Source: Nitrospirota bacterium (GTDB lineage Bacteria > Nitrospirota > Thermodesulfovibrionia > Thermodesulfovibrionales > Dissulfurispiraceae). Taken from it: DNA of 64,000 bases. Position numbers and translations under genes: made by a program. The DNA lies in contig JAFGXL010000016.1 in NCBI GenBank assembly GCA_016936655.1, forward strand, positions 62,001 to 126,000, read 5' to 3'. The number at the start of each line of letters is the position of its first letter. Position 1 is the first letter of the stretch. This document shows positions 28,252-36,752 of the stretch, piece after piece. The notes below the pieces were generated by a model. That model did no database searches. It was given only the letters and a program-made list of their open reading frames with translations, and was not told the DNA's origin.

Positions 28252-28545
28252 TTATATCCATATAGTTTTTTCATATTCGTTAAAAATCAGATCTACTATA
28301 TCAGAATATGTAATCACTCTGAATTCTGGCGCTACTCTGGATGTCTCGATGGCTCTGGATTCGAGATCTTCTGCCAGCACATATAAATGAGCATTCTTTG
28401 GAAATAACCAGCTTCTAATTTCGTAATCAGCAGCTGCATGATAGACTCCGTTGCATACTAGTATAATCCCGAGCTTTTCAGCTTCCAGCCTGTCAATCAG
28501 ATCAGATCCAGATCTGCACTCGCTCATAAAAACACACAACTTCAT
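28252..28545 (-). CDS. DsrH-like (TusB-type) sulfur-relay protein
   Basis: 97-aa protein with the DsrH/TusB-like core IILVCNGVYHAAADYE, followed by LYVLAEDLESRAI and a short helical end. It is the first gene of the minus-strand DsrH-E-F-TusA set, 9 nt upstream of the DsrE-like gene. An AGGAGAT Shine-Dalgarno precedes the ATG. Sequence similarity to DsrH is limited, so the subunit identity rests partly on gene order. Confidence 0.68.
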   Translation of the reverse strand: MKLCVFMSECRSGSDLIDRLEAEKLGIILVCNGVYHAAADYEIRSWLFPKNAHLYVLAEDLESRAIETSRVAPEFRVITYSDIVDLIFNEYEKTIWI

Positions 28546-28679
28546 TAGTATCTCCTCTGCATTGTATGCTCATGGAGCTGCTTCTGAGCACCAGATGATA
28601 CATTTTATAACAAAAAGATACCAAGAAGGGTAAACAAAAGTATCAGTCGAGTGTATACTTTTTAATGCGAGGTGAATAT

Positions 28680-29540
28680 ATGGCTGACTATTTTTTTCAT
28701 AAGGGAAGCAGCAGAGCCCCTCTTGCACTGTTCATACATGGATTGGGGCTTGCCATGGAGTCATGGACAGATCCGGCTAACCAGAAGATTTTTGTTGGTA
28801 CAAAAAGTCTTGCAGAGCATTTCAGATCTTCAGACCTTAAGACCTCATTCCATGATCTCAAAGATATGGGCTGCACACTGTTAGCATGGACCCAGAGAAG
28901 GCCTTCAGGACCTGTGAGTATAGCCGTAGATGAACTGACAGATCTGCTTATACAGCACAGGCAATATGCTGACAAAGGGTTGATAATATTCGGCCATAGC
29001 AGGGGAGGCCTGATAGCCAGAAAATTTCTCGAAGGCTCTCCATATCAGCTCCGCATGCTTATAACATTAGGCACACCGCACCATGGCAGCGGATTATGTG
29101 ATTTTGCAAGAAAATTATCGTTTCTTTCTTCGACCGTTTCTAAGATGCAGTCTGGCAGAGAGGATGTTTCGGGGCTTGTTAAGGCAGCAAGATTCCTTCA
29201 GAGCAGGGGATTTAAGGAGCTGTATACAGATTCATACTTTTTATCTACGCTAAAGGATGATCCGATTAGGGGAGCAATGTATTTATCTATTGGTGGCACA
29301 AATCCAGATCTTGTGAAGATCAAAGGCCAGCCTCTTGCAGATATGCTCTGCAGGTATCTGCCGGGTATTGTTGTGCCTGATGAGATGAAGTCCGGCGCTG
29401 GGGACGGCCTTGTAACATGCAGAAGCGCTGTGCTGCCTTACGCTGACGAACATATGGATTTTCATTGCAACCATCTAAAGCTGCTCTTTGCAAAAGAGGT
29501 GAGGGGTTTTATATCTGGAAAAGCAGAAAATATGATTTGA
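28680..29540 (+). CDS. Alpha/beta-hydrolase, lipase/esterase-like
   Basis: About 286-aa alpha/beta-hydrolase. The oxyanion region is LFIHGLGLAMESW, the nucleophile elbow is GHSRGGLIARK (Ser in G-x-S-x-G), and TLGTPHHGSGLCD is typical of triacylglycerol-lipase/PGAP1-like proteins. A C-terminal GAGDGLVTCRSA and a His in HCNHLKLLF would complete the triad. I chose ATG 28680, which has GAGGTGA just upstream; the in-frame ATG at 28665 overlaps that site. No obvious signal peptide. Substrate unknown. Confidence 0.82.
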   Translation: MADYFFHKGSSRAPLALFIHGLGLAMESWTDPANQKIFVGTKSLAEHFRSSDLKTSFHDLKDMGCTLLAWTQRRPSGPVSIAVDELTDLLIQHRQYADKGLIIFGHSRGGLIARKFLEGSPYQLRMLITLGTPHHGSGLCDFARKLSFLSSTVSKMQSGREDVSGLVKAARFLQSRGFKELYTDSYFLSTLKDDPIRGAMYLSIGGTNPDLVKIKGQPLADMLCRYLPGIVVPDEMKSGAGDGLVTCRSAVLPYADEHMDFHCNHLKLLFAKEVRGFISGKAENMI

Positions 29541-29645
29541 GATATCCTGATCCAGCAGTTTAAAATATCTGATGTTTTGCTGGGCATTGTTCACAAACAG
29601 TATCTGTTTATGCAGATCATAACAGTAAATATAAAGGAGGATTTG

Positions 29646-29954
29646 ATGAGAGGTTTATTGACAGCAGTACTGTGTTTGATGTTTGTACTTACAGCAGGCA
29701 TTGCAGCGCATGCAGGCCTCAAGGACGGCTCTCCGCTTGCAGGAAAGGTTGTAGAGACCATGAACAGCGGCGGCTACACTTATGTGCTTCTTGAAGACAA
29801 GGGCCAGAAGGCATGGGCAGCAGTGCCTACAATGAAGGTGGCTGTTGGACAGACCATTAAACTGCAGCCCGGGGCAAAGATGGAGGATTTTCGCAGTAAT
29901 ACTCTTAACCGTACTTTCAAGGTTATATACTTTTCTTCAGGCACAGCTAAGTAG
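29646..29954 (+). CDS. NrfJ-like small exported protein
   Basis: About 102-aa protein with a Sec signal peptide (RGLLTAVLCLMFVLTAGIAA then HAG). The OB-like core has GKVVETMNSGGYTYVLLED and a C-terminal half with KMEDFRSNTLNRTFKVIYF. This pattern (G-x-V-x-E-T-M, Y-T-Y, K-x-W-A-A, L-N-R-T-F) resembles NrfJ-type proteins found near periplasmic multiheme or metal reductases. Start at ATG 29646 with AAGGAGG at 29635-29641. It lies 330 nt before the molybdoenzyme; a supporting role there is possible but unproven. Confidence 0.7.
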   Translation: MRGLLTAVLCLMFVLTAGIAAHAGLKDGSPLAGKVVETMNSGGYTYVLLEDKGQKAWAAVPTMKVAVGQTIKLQPGAKMEDFRSNTLNRTFKVIYFSSGTAK

Positions 29955-30284
29955 GAGTTTCTGCTTCATAAATACTTAAATGCAGTATATAGGGAGCATG
30001 TAGGAGTATCCGGCATGCTCCCTATATATTATCGTGAATCTTCTTGTTAGCCCTTCTCCTGATTTTTTCAAGTTCTTCCCAAAATTTCTGTCATGATTTT
30101 TATGTATCAAGGCTAAGGTCTTGATAATTAGATTAGAATTAATATTAGTTGCAATTAATTTATAATATGATAAAATTTAATTATAAGTCTATAAAAAATA
30201 GTTTCAAATCTATCCGCTCTATAAACGTCTTCTGCTTCAGTTTCATCACAAAAGCATCTTGATGGATGCTTAAGGAGGGACACC
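29955..30284. other. 330-nt intergenic region before the molybdoenzyme operon
   Basis: Contains the inverted repeat at 29986-30028, then an AT-rich stretch (about 30,100-30,200) with many TTAATT/TATAAT-like words. This probably holds the promoter of the molybdoenzyme operon, and the region ends with the Shine-Dalgarno AAGGAGGG before ATG 30285. I cannot assign one -35/-10 pair. No gene is seen. Confidence 0.5.
29986..30028 (+). terminator. Inverted repeat, probable terminator of the NrfJ-like gene
   Basis: TATATAGGGAGCATG and its exact reverse complement CATGCTCCCTATATA form a 15-bp stem with a 13-nt loop. It lies 31 nt after the stop. The following bases are TTATCG rather than a T-run, so termination efficiency is uncertain. 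Confidence 0.6.
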
Positions 30285-32948
30285 ATGGGCAGTAACCTAC
30301 AGGAAAAGCTTCTGGAAGTTGATTTCGACAGGCTGTCTATTGACAGGAGAGGGTTTTTAAGAGGGTTGAGCATATTGGCAGCAGGTGCTGCTTTTGGGCT
30401 CGGCAGCTCACCTCTAAGTTCTGCTTCTGCTGCTACAGTAAGGGTGCAGGATCGTTTTGTCTTTGATAACGAAATGAAGACCATAATGACCCACCACCGT
30501 ATTCATTGCCACGGCTCTTGCATGCTAAAGGCCTATGTGAAGAACGGCAGACTGCTGAAGCTGACATCAGTGGGAGATATCCCAAGAGAAGGGTCTCAGA
30601 AGTTTGACGAAGATGTTGTCACCTAACAGAGGCGCGCATGTATAAGAGGCCTCTCAGAGAAGAAGAGGCTTTACGCGCCGGACAGACTTAAATATCCACT
30701 GAAACAGACACTCGAAAGGGGCAATGTTCGCGGATTTAAAAGGATATCATGGGATGAGGCACTTGATACAGTGGCCGGCTGGGTAAAAGAGGTTGCAGCA
30801 AAGAAGAAGGACCTCGGGTATCTGCCTATATGGAATGTGGGGCAGAGTCCACTTCCTCTGCTCGGGCCATGCGTAGATGTTTACGGCCACCACTCAGCGG
30901 GCAACCAGATGGATGCGATGGTAGCTGCAATCGGATCATCAGTACAGGGCAATACATCAATAGATGCCCATAACTCAAAGCTGATTATCCTCTGGTCAAA
31001 TGATCCCAAGTCGAGCCAGGCGCATCTCTCGTTCAGACTCACAAAGGCGAAGGAGAACGGAGCTGCGATAGTTGTTGTTGATCCAAGATATACAGACAGC
31101 GCTGCAACCATGGCTACAGGCATAAAGGATGTGCCGGGCTGGATAGCGATAAGGCCAGCTACAGATACAGCAATGCTATCAGCTATGGCTAATGTAATAT
31201 ACCGCAAAAAGCTGCATGATGAAGATTTTATTAAAAAGTATTGTTTCGGCTTTTATCCCGGAGACGAGGTGGTGAGCGACTCTCCAATGAAAGACCCTGT
31301 AACCGGTGCTCCATTTAAGGGACAGAAGTTCAACGTTCCAGAAGGTCAGTCTTTTGTGGAGTATCTTGATTCTCTAGAAAAAGAGCATGGCGGTTATGAC
31401 GGCGTGCTTAAGTGGGCTTCAAAACTTACAGGAGCGCCTGCAAAGGTTATAGAGTCTTTTGCTGTGCAGTATGCCACAGTTAAGCCTGCAGCAGTATGGG
31501 GCGGATGGACATCCGGCGGAGCCCAGAGAAATAACGCTGGCATGTTCTACTCATGGCTTATTATCGCAATAAGCGCGATGACCGGCAATATAACAAGGAG
31601 GGGCGGCGGTATCGGCATGGTCAGCCCGAGCGACGGATACAAACCAAAACTTGGACCACAGCCTGCGGTGTCAAAAACCAAGGCTGCAAGGCCAATATTG
31701 GTATCAAGATATAACACATCAGAGGTGCTGCTTACAGGCAGGGATACACGCACTGCTGAACAGCTGCGTGCTGATGTGCTGACAATGAACAAAATAGATC
31801 TTGGGGCTGATCCGCGTATCCAGATAGACATGATATTCAGAGGCGGAGGCTCGGTTGACGAGTTTAACCAGAGGTCGAGCATAAACAAAAAGAGGCTCGC
31901 CTGGAAGAAGCCCAAATATGTTGTTTCTTATGAGTGGGTCATGAGTTCCACTGCCGCATGGTCTGACATCATACTGCCTGCTGCTATGAATCTGGAGCAG
32001 AGCTTTTTCACATTCGGGCAGATAGGCGCAAATCTCGATGTTGTTAATAAGGTTATAGAGCCAATGTACGAGAGCAAGCCGGACTGGCAGATTAATGAGA
32101 TGCTCGCAAAGCGTCTCGGTATCGAATACGGCCGCAATGGACTTTCTGATATCGACATTATGAAGAAGCAGTGGGAAAAGGCTACGATGCCTGAGGCATA
32201 CAAGGCTATTGATCCTGCTGCAAAGCTGCCTTCATTTGATGAGATTATTCAGAATGCCCAGCTTCTTCTCCCTACGCCGGTGGACAAGACATTTGTGCAT
32301 GCTGCCACATTCGCTCCAGGTAAATTCCAGACAGACACAGGCAAGATCAACTTCTATTCGCCTTACTACGCAAGGAGACAGAGAGTTACGGCAAAGGTCT
32401 ACAGGCCGCAGTACATAAGACCTTTTGAAGGATACGAGGATATACTCGAAGGCAAGAAAGGAGTTAAGGGCGTAAAATACGGCCTGCAGTTTGTAACTCC
32501 GCATCTGCTGCCGAGGGCGCACTCAAGTTTTGACAATGTGCCCATACTGAAAGACCTGATGCCGCATGCAGTGGAGATGCATCCGCTTGACGCTCAGAAG
32601 CGGGGCATAAAAGATGGTCAGATTGTATATGTTTATAATGATATGGGATGCATAAAACTGCCGGCAAGGATTACAAAGAGGATCATTCCCGGAGTTGTAT
32701 GTATTGGCCATGGCGTTTGGTATAGGCCGAGCCTTACAGAGACATACAAGGCATGGTATGACTCTGATGGAAACGGCAAGATGGAAAAACATACTGTGCC
32801 TGTTGATGTTGGGGGCTGCACAAGCACGCTTGCATATGATATCGAGTCCGGAGCAGGTGATCCTTTTACGCATCTGATCAACAAAAAGACCGGCGGATTT
32901 GCAGGCAACGGCAATCTCTGTGAAGTAAGCGTCAACAAACCACAATAA
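30285..32948 (+). pseudogene. Tat-exported molybdopterin oxidoreductase, catalytic subunit, with in-frame TAA
   Basis: One 887-codon DMSO-reductase-superfamily gene interrupted by a single in-frame TAA at 30624-30626. Translation on both sides stays in the same frame and joins naturally (stop, then QRRACIRGLSEKKRLYAPDR, the conserved fourth-Cys region). The N-terminus has a twin-arginine signal, DRRGFLRGLSILAAGAA. The cluster motif reads H-x3-C-x3-C (HRIHCHGSC) with the last Cys in RACIRG. Molybdopterin-binding parts follow, e.g. WSNDPKSSQAH, VVVDPRYTDSA, SDIILPAAMNLEQ and VEMHPLDAQKRGI. TAA is not a selenocysteine codon. It is either a recent nonsense mutation, a sequence error, or read through. 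Likely a periplasmic sulfur-compound, DMSO or oxyanion reductase; the substrate is unknown. An intact FeS subunit and TorD chaperone follow. Confidence 0.85.
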
Positions 32949-32962
32949 CAGGGGGATCTAAT

Positions 32963-33679
32963 ATGAAACAGTGGGGATTTTATTTCGATCAATCAAGATG
33001 CCTGGCCTGCAATGCCTGTGTAATTGCTTGCAAGATATGGAATGAAGAACATAGGGGTGATGCCGGACTTAATCCTGAGCTCAGCTGGCTGAAATCAGGC
33101 AAATACGCCGAGCCTGCTGAATATGACAACCTGCCCGGCAGCACAGGCGCGCAGAATTATGCTGAACTCAGAAAGTATGACATGAAGGAAAACTGGAGGC
33201 GAGTTACCACAACAGAGTATGGCGAGCTGCCGCCAGTAGTTGATGTGCTGAATCTCTCTCTCTCATGCAACCACTGCACAAACCCTCCATGTGCAAAAGT
33301 ATGTCCTGTCAGAATAATAACCAAAGATCCTGATACAGGAATTGTGCTGGTGGATACACCAAAGTGTGTAACATGCGGAGCCTGCCTAAGGGCATGTCCT
33401 TGGGGAGCGCCGCAGTTCTATCTGTCCAAAATCACAGGATTTGAGATGTCAGATCCTTTAAGGCCCAAGATGACAAAATGCACGCTCTGCATAGACAGAA
33501 TAAAACAGGGTCTCAAACCTGCTTGTGTTGCAGCATGCCAGAACAGGGCGCTTGATGCTGGACCGATTGATGAGCTCAAGGCAAAGTATAAGGACTGGAC
33601 AGATAATGTTGATAATTTCAAACAGGACAAAGATGCTGGTCCGAATATAATATTCAAAAAGAAGAAGCTCAAGGTCTGA
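32963..33679 (+). CDS. Four-cluster ferredoxin subunit (DmsB/PhsB type)
   Basis: 238-aa electron-transfer subunit with the four ferredoxin-type motifs of DmsB/PsrB/NrfC proteins: CLACNACVIAC, CNHCTNPPCAKVC, CVTCGACLRAC and CTLCIDRIKQGLKPACVAAC. It would pass electrons from a quinol-oxidising partner to the molybdoenzyme. No NrfD/DmsC-like membrane subunit follows, so the partner is elsewhere or the complex is soluble. It starts 14 nt after the catalytic gene behind GGGGG. Confidence 0.93.
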   Translation: MKQWGFYFDQSRCLACNACVIACKIWNEEHRGDAGLNPELSWLKSGKYAEPAEYDNLPGSTGAQNYAELRKYDMKENWRRVTTTEYGELPPVVDVLNLSLSCNHCTNPPCAKVCPVRIITKDPDTGIVLVDTPKCVTCGACLRACPWGAPQFYLSKITGFEMSDPLRPKMTKCTLCIDRIKQGLKPACVAACQNRALDAGPIDELKAKYKDWTDNVDNFKQDKDAGPNIIFKKKKLKV

Positions 33680-33725
33680 TCGAGCTGTACATTGCGGTAT
33701 AAAAATATTATTAACGGAGATGCAT

Positions 33726-34439
33726 ATGGCAGAAAAGGGCGCTGAGTACGAAGAGATACAGATTGATCTTGATGCTGTAGTACAGGCGCATTTTGATATT
33801 TATGCTGTGCTCGCCAGGGGATTTTCTCTGGAAGCTGACTCTGAATATCTGGATGATCTCGCAAGAGTTCTGCCATGGCTTCAACAGGTGTCTGAAGCCT
33901 TTGAGGATGAGCACCTGTCTGCAGGAGTTAAAGGCCTCAAGGATATACTCTCCCTGCCAGACAGAGACAAACTAATACAGGATCTTCAGAGACAGTATGC
34001 CTCTATATTTCTTACAGGCGTGCGCGGCATGTCTGTAAATCCGTGCGAATCAGTATATCTGTCTGCAGAGCGTCTTGTGATGCAGGAGCAGAGGGACGAG
34101 TCGCTGGAGTTCTACGCTCGCTTCGGCATGGGCGTAAGCGAAGATTTTAAAGAGCCTGAAGATCATATCGGAGCCCAGCTCTCATTTATGAGCGGGCTCT
34201 CGATGCGCGCATTATCCGCTATGCGATCCAGCGGAGATGAGCCTGCTGAACATTTTGTAAGCGGTCAGGCAGAGTTTATCCGGCAGCATCTCATTAAGTG
34301 GCTGCCTCTGCTACATCAGGATATTCACAAGTCATCTGCATCCGGATTTTATGCAGACCTGATGAGCATCACTTATGGGTTTGTGCGCAAAGATCTGGAG
34401 TATCTGGAAGAGATAGGGAGACTGCTTAAGGCTGTGTAG
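33726..34439 (+). CDS. TorD/DmsD-family molybdoenzyme chaperone
   Basis: About 237-aa all-helical cytoplasmic chaperone of the TorD family. The core LQRQYASIFLTGVRGMSVNPCESVY (inner part Y-x-x-I/L-F) is the recognisable signature, followed by EPEDHIGAQLSFM, which matches the family E-P-x-D-H motif. It inserts cofactor into, and proofreads Tat export of, the partner enzyme encoded two genes upstream. GGAG at 33716-33719 favours ATG 33726 over ATG 33720. Confidence 0.9.
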   Translation: MAEKGAEYEEIQIDLDAVVQAHFDIYAVLARGFSLEADSEYLDDLARVLPWLQQVSEAFEDEHLSAGVKGLKDILSLPDRDKLIQDLQRQYASIFLTGVRGMSVNPCESVYLSAERLVMQEQRDESLEFYARFGMGVSEDFKEPEDHIGAQLSFMSGLSMRALSAMRSSGDEPAEHFVSGQAEFIRQHLIKWLPLLHQDIHKSSASGFYADLMSITYGFVRKDLEYLEEIGRLLKAV

Positions 34440-34463
34440 TTTAATTGGATTTAAAAATAAAGA

Positions 34464-34495
34464 GAGGGGATTGCGGCAGATGCCGCAATCCCCTC
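34464..34495. terminator. Strong hairpin terminator between torD-like gene and tRNA
   Basis: GAGGGGATTGCGGCA and TGCCGCAATCCCCTC form a perfect 15-bp stem with a 2-nt loop. It is preceded by AAAAATAAAGA and followed by GTAAAATATTCATTT. It lies between the convergent chaperone gene and initiator tRNA, so it may stop both transcripts. Confidence 0.85.
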
Positions 34496-34509
34496 GTAAA
34501 ATATTCATT

Positions 34510-34586
<77 letters not shown>

Positions 34587-34596
34587 AAGAACGATT

Positions 34597-34626
34597 ATGA
34601 TATCGTACTATATCGTATCTTGTCAA
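34597..34626 (-). promoter_or_regulatory. Sigma-70-type promoter of the initiator tRNA
   Basis: On the minus strand TTGACA (34626-34621) is separated by 18 nt from TATCAT (34602-34597), 10 nt upstream of the tRNA 5' end. The consensus -35 box and close spacing are as expected for a strong stable-RNA promoter. Confidence 0.75.
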
Positions 34627-34651
34627 CAAAGCGGGGGTGCTTGTGCCCTGC

Positions 34652-35119
34652 TTACCTTGCAGGCCTGGAGGGCTTTGCCTGTTTTGACATGAGCTCGTCA
34701 GCAGTAATCACTCCGTCAAGATTTTTATCTAGCTTTTTTAATGCAGCATCAGCCGATGAAATTTCGTGAGCATCAATTGCTCCGTTTTTGTTTGTATCCA
34801 GAAGGCTCATCATCGGATTCGGCTTTTGCGCGCTGCCGCTCACGCCTCCTGCATAAAAAAGTGTAAAAGAGAGCGTAACTCCTAATGCTATCGCTATAAT
34901 GCCGATCCTCTTGCCAAGATAGGCGAGAAATGGCTTCCAGTTTATAGCCAGATGTATAAGACCTGCGAGAACAAAAGCGTAACCTATCCATTCGTGAAGA
35001 ATCTTGATGCCGCCAGTTTTAATGTGAAATGTCAGAAGCAGACCTGTAACAGCTACCGAGATAAATGTTATTGATGCGAACGGACTTATCAATGCGCGGT
35101 TCATAATTTTGTTATTCAT
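34652..35119 (-). CDS. DUF4405-like membrane protein with C-terminal EF-hand pair
   Basis: 155-aa protein. Residues about 10-90 form three hydrophobic segments with histidines (FHIKTGG, LHEWIGYAF, LAGLIHLAINW), resembling the DUF4405 small cytochrome b-like family. After a linker, two canonical 12-residue EF-hand loops appear at Asp108-Glu119 (DTNKNGAIDAHE) and Asp131-Glu142 (DKNLDGVITADE), suggesting calcium binding on one face of the membrane. It is unusual to see both in one short protein. Its 3' end overlaps no gene; the tRNA promoter lies just downstream. Confidence 0.75.
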   Translation of the reverse strand: MNNKIMNRALISPFASITFISVAVTGLLLTFHIKTGGIKILHEWIGYAFVLAGLIHLAINWKPFLAYLGKRIGIIAIALGVTLSFTLFYAGGVSGSAQKPNPMMSLLDTNKNGAIDAHEISSADAALKKLDKNLDGVITADELMSKQAKPSRPAR

Positions 35120-35377
35120 CTTTCAATTCCCCTTTGTATGGTTTATGTATCGCTTTTGCCAATGCTTGCAGTTAAGCAAATTAAATGCCATCAGAATTTG
35201 TTATGAAATAAAAGCATAATAGTATGCCTATAGTGATATGAATGATGTAAAAATTGCGTTCTGCCGGAAAATTCTGCATTGATTTTTTAAGAGCAGGTTT
35301 GCTGTTCTGTGAATGTAAAGATTGCAACAGGGTATGCTATTATGTTTTTCATACCTATTAAGTTTTAGAGGGATTTT

Positions 35378-35971
35378 ATGAAAATAGTACTCGCAACGAG
35401 AAACAGAAAAAAGATCGAGGAGCTCAGAAGGATGATGTCAGATCTGAGTCTGGATATACTAACTCTCGATGATTTTGACTGCCCCGAGGTGATGGAGGAT
35501 GAGGATACCTTTGAAGGCAATGCAATAAAGAAGGCTGCTGCTGTATCAGAATGTACAGGCCTTGCAGCAGTGTCTGATGACTCAGGCCTTGAAGTCAGAG
35601 CTCTTGGCGGTCTGCCCGGCATCTATTCAGCACGATATGCAGGTGATAATTCTTCGGATGAAAAAAATATAAAAAAGCTTCTTGCAGCAATGGACAAACT
35701 GCCTTATGAAGAGCGTGGAGCAAGATTTGTATGCTGTATCGCGCTTGTTCTAGCTGATGGCAGCATAAAGACATTTGAGGCTGAGGCGAGGGGCAAGATA
35801 GCTATCACTCCAAAGGGCGATTCTGGTTTTGGTTATGACCCTGTATTTTATCCTGAAGGCCATGACATAACCTTTGCACAGATGGCTCCAGAGCTTAAAG
35901 ACTCTATGAGCCACCGCAGAGCAGCTCTTGAGAAGCTGAAGATGTGGCTGCAGAAGAGTCTTTATAAATAA
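35378..35971 (+). CDS. rdgB: RdgB/HAM1 non-canonical purine NTP pyrophosphatase
   Basis: 197-aa enzyme that hydrolyses dITP/XTP to the monophosphate and PPi, cleaning the nucleotide pool. Family motifs LATRNRKKIEEL, AVSDDSGLEVRALGG, PGIYSARYAG, GDSGFGYDPVFYPEG and SHRRAALEKL are all present. It opens the + strand run rdgB-adk-sat-hppA. Length is normal. Confidence 0.95.
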   Translation: MKIVLATRNRKKIEELRRMMSDLSLDILTLDDFDCPEVMEDEDTFEGNAIKKAAAVSECTGLAAVSDDSGLEVRALGGLPGIYSARYAGDNSSDEKNIKKLLAAMDKLPYEERGARFVCCIALVLADGSIKTFEAEARGKIAITPKGDSGFGYDPVFYPEGHDITFAQMAPELKDSMSHRRAALEKLKMWLQKSLYK

Positions 35972-36017
35972 AAAATATAAGTAATTTTAATGTGTAGATT
36001 ATAATTTTAAAATTGCT

Positions 36018-36046
36018 TTGTTTTTGCTTATAAATTAACTTATACC
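36018..36046 (+). promoter_or_regulatory. Possible promoter of adk-sat
   Basis: TTGTTT and TATACC are separated by 17 nt, about 24 nt before the adk start, which has a GGGAGGAG Shine-Dalgarno. Both boxes are imperfect and the region is AT-rich, so this is a tentative call. Confidence 0.35.
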
Positions 36047-36069
36047 ATCAAATTGGGAGGAGTCTGCTT

Positions 36070-36717
36070 ATGAGAGTTGTTCTTCTTGGAGCCCCCGGAG
36101 CTGGAAAGGGCACACAGGCAAAAAAGCTTATAGAGGAGTTTGGAATTCCACAGATTTCTACTGGGGATCTTCTTAGGGCAGCTGTAGCTAGCAAGTCAGA
36201 TCTTGGAGTTCAGGCAAAGTCTTTTATGGATAGAGGAGAGCTTGTGCCTGACAGTGTTGTTCTGGGCATGGTGCAGCAGAGACTTGGGCAGCCTGACTGC
36301 CAGAAGGGTTTTATACTTGATGGATTTCCGAGAAACACATCCCAGGCTGAGGCTCTGGATAATATGCTCAGCTCTATGAATATGCCGCTTAATGCTGCTG
36401 TTGATATTGATGTGCCGCTTGATGATCTGATGAAGAGGCTTACAGGCAGAAGGACATGCAGTTCCTGCGGACAGATGTATAACATCTATTTTAATAAGCC
36501 AAAATCTGAAGGAGTATGCGACAAATGCGGAGGTAGCCTTTTTCAGAGAGATGACGATAAAGAAGATACTATAAAAAAGCGCCTTGATGTGTATACATCA
36601 CAGACAGCTCCGCTGATAGGCTACTATAAAAACAAAGGGCTGTATAAATGCATAAACGGCAACGGAAGCATTGACGAGATTTACAGCAGCATCTGCAGTG
36701 CTCTTAAGGCAGCCTGA
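36070..36717 (+). CDS. adk: Adenylate kinase, zinc-LID type
   Basis: 215-aa enzyme converting AMP and ATP to two ADP. P-loop GAPGAGKGTQAKK, nucleotide-binding region PQISTGDLLRAAV, FILDGFPRNTSQAEAL. The LID carries four cysteines (CSSCGQMYN and CDKCGG), a structural zinc site. Directly upstream of sat (35-nt gap), it fits recycling of AMP released by APS reductase during sulfate respiration as well as its general housekeeping role. Confidence 0.96.
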   Translation: MRVVLLGAPGAGKGTQAKKLIEEFGIPQISTGDLLRAAVASKSDLGVQAKSFMDRGELVPDSVVLGMVQQRLGQPDCQKGFILDGFPRNTSQAEALDNMLSSMNMPLNAAVDIDVPLDDLMKRLTGRRTCSSCGQMYNIYFNKPKSEGVCDKCGGSLFQRDDDKEDTIKKRLDVYTSQTAPLIGYYKNKGLYKCINGNGSIDEIYSSICSALKAA

Positions 36718-36752
36718 TACTTCTTTAATACAGTCGAACAACTGGAGGCTAT

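Noticed and set aside
30624-30626. Selenocysteine readthrough of the molybdoenzyme stop
   Set aside because: The codon is TAA, not TGA, and the position is not a catalytic Cys/Sec site.
35120-35377. Riboswitch or small RNA upstream of rdgB
   Set aside because: No stable conserved stem or known aptamer pattern is visible in this 258-nt AT-rich spacer.
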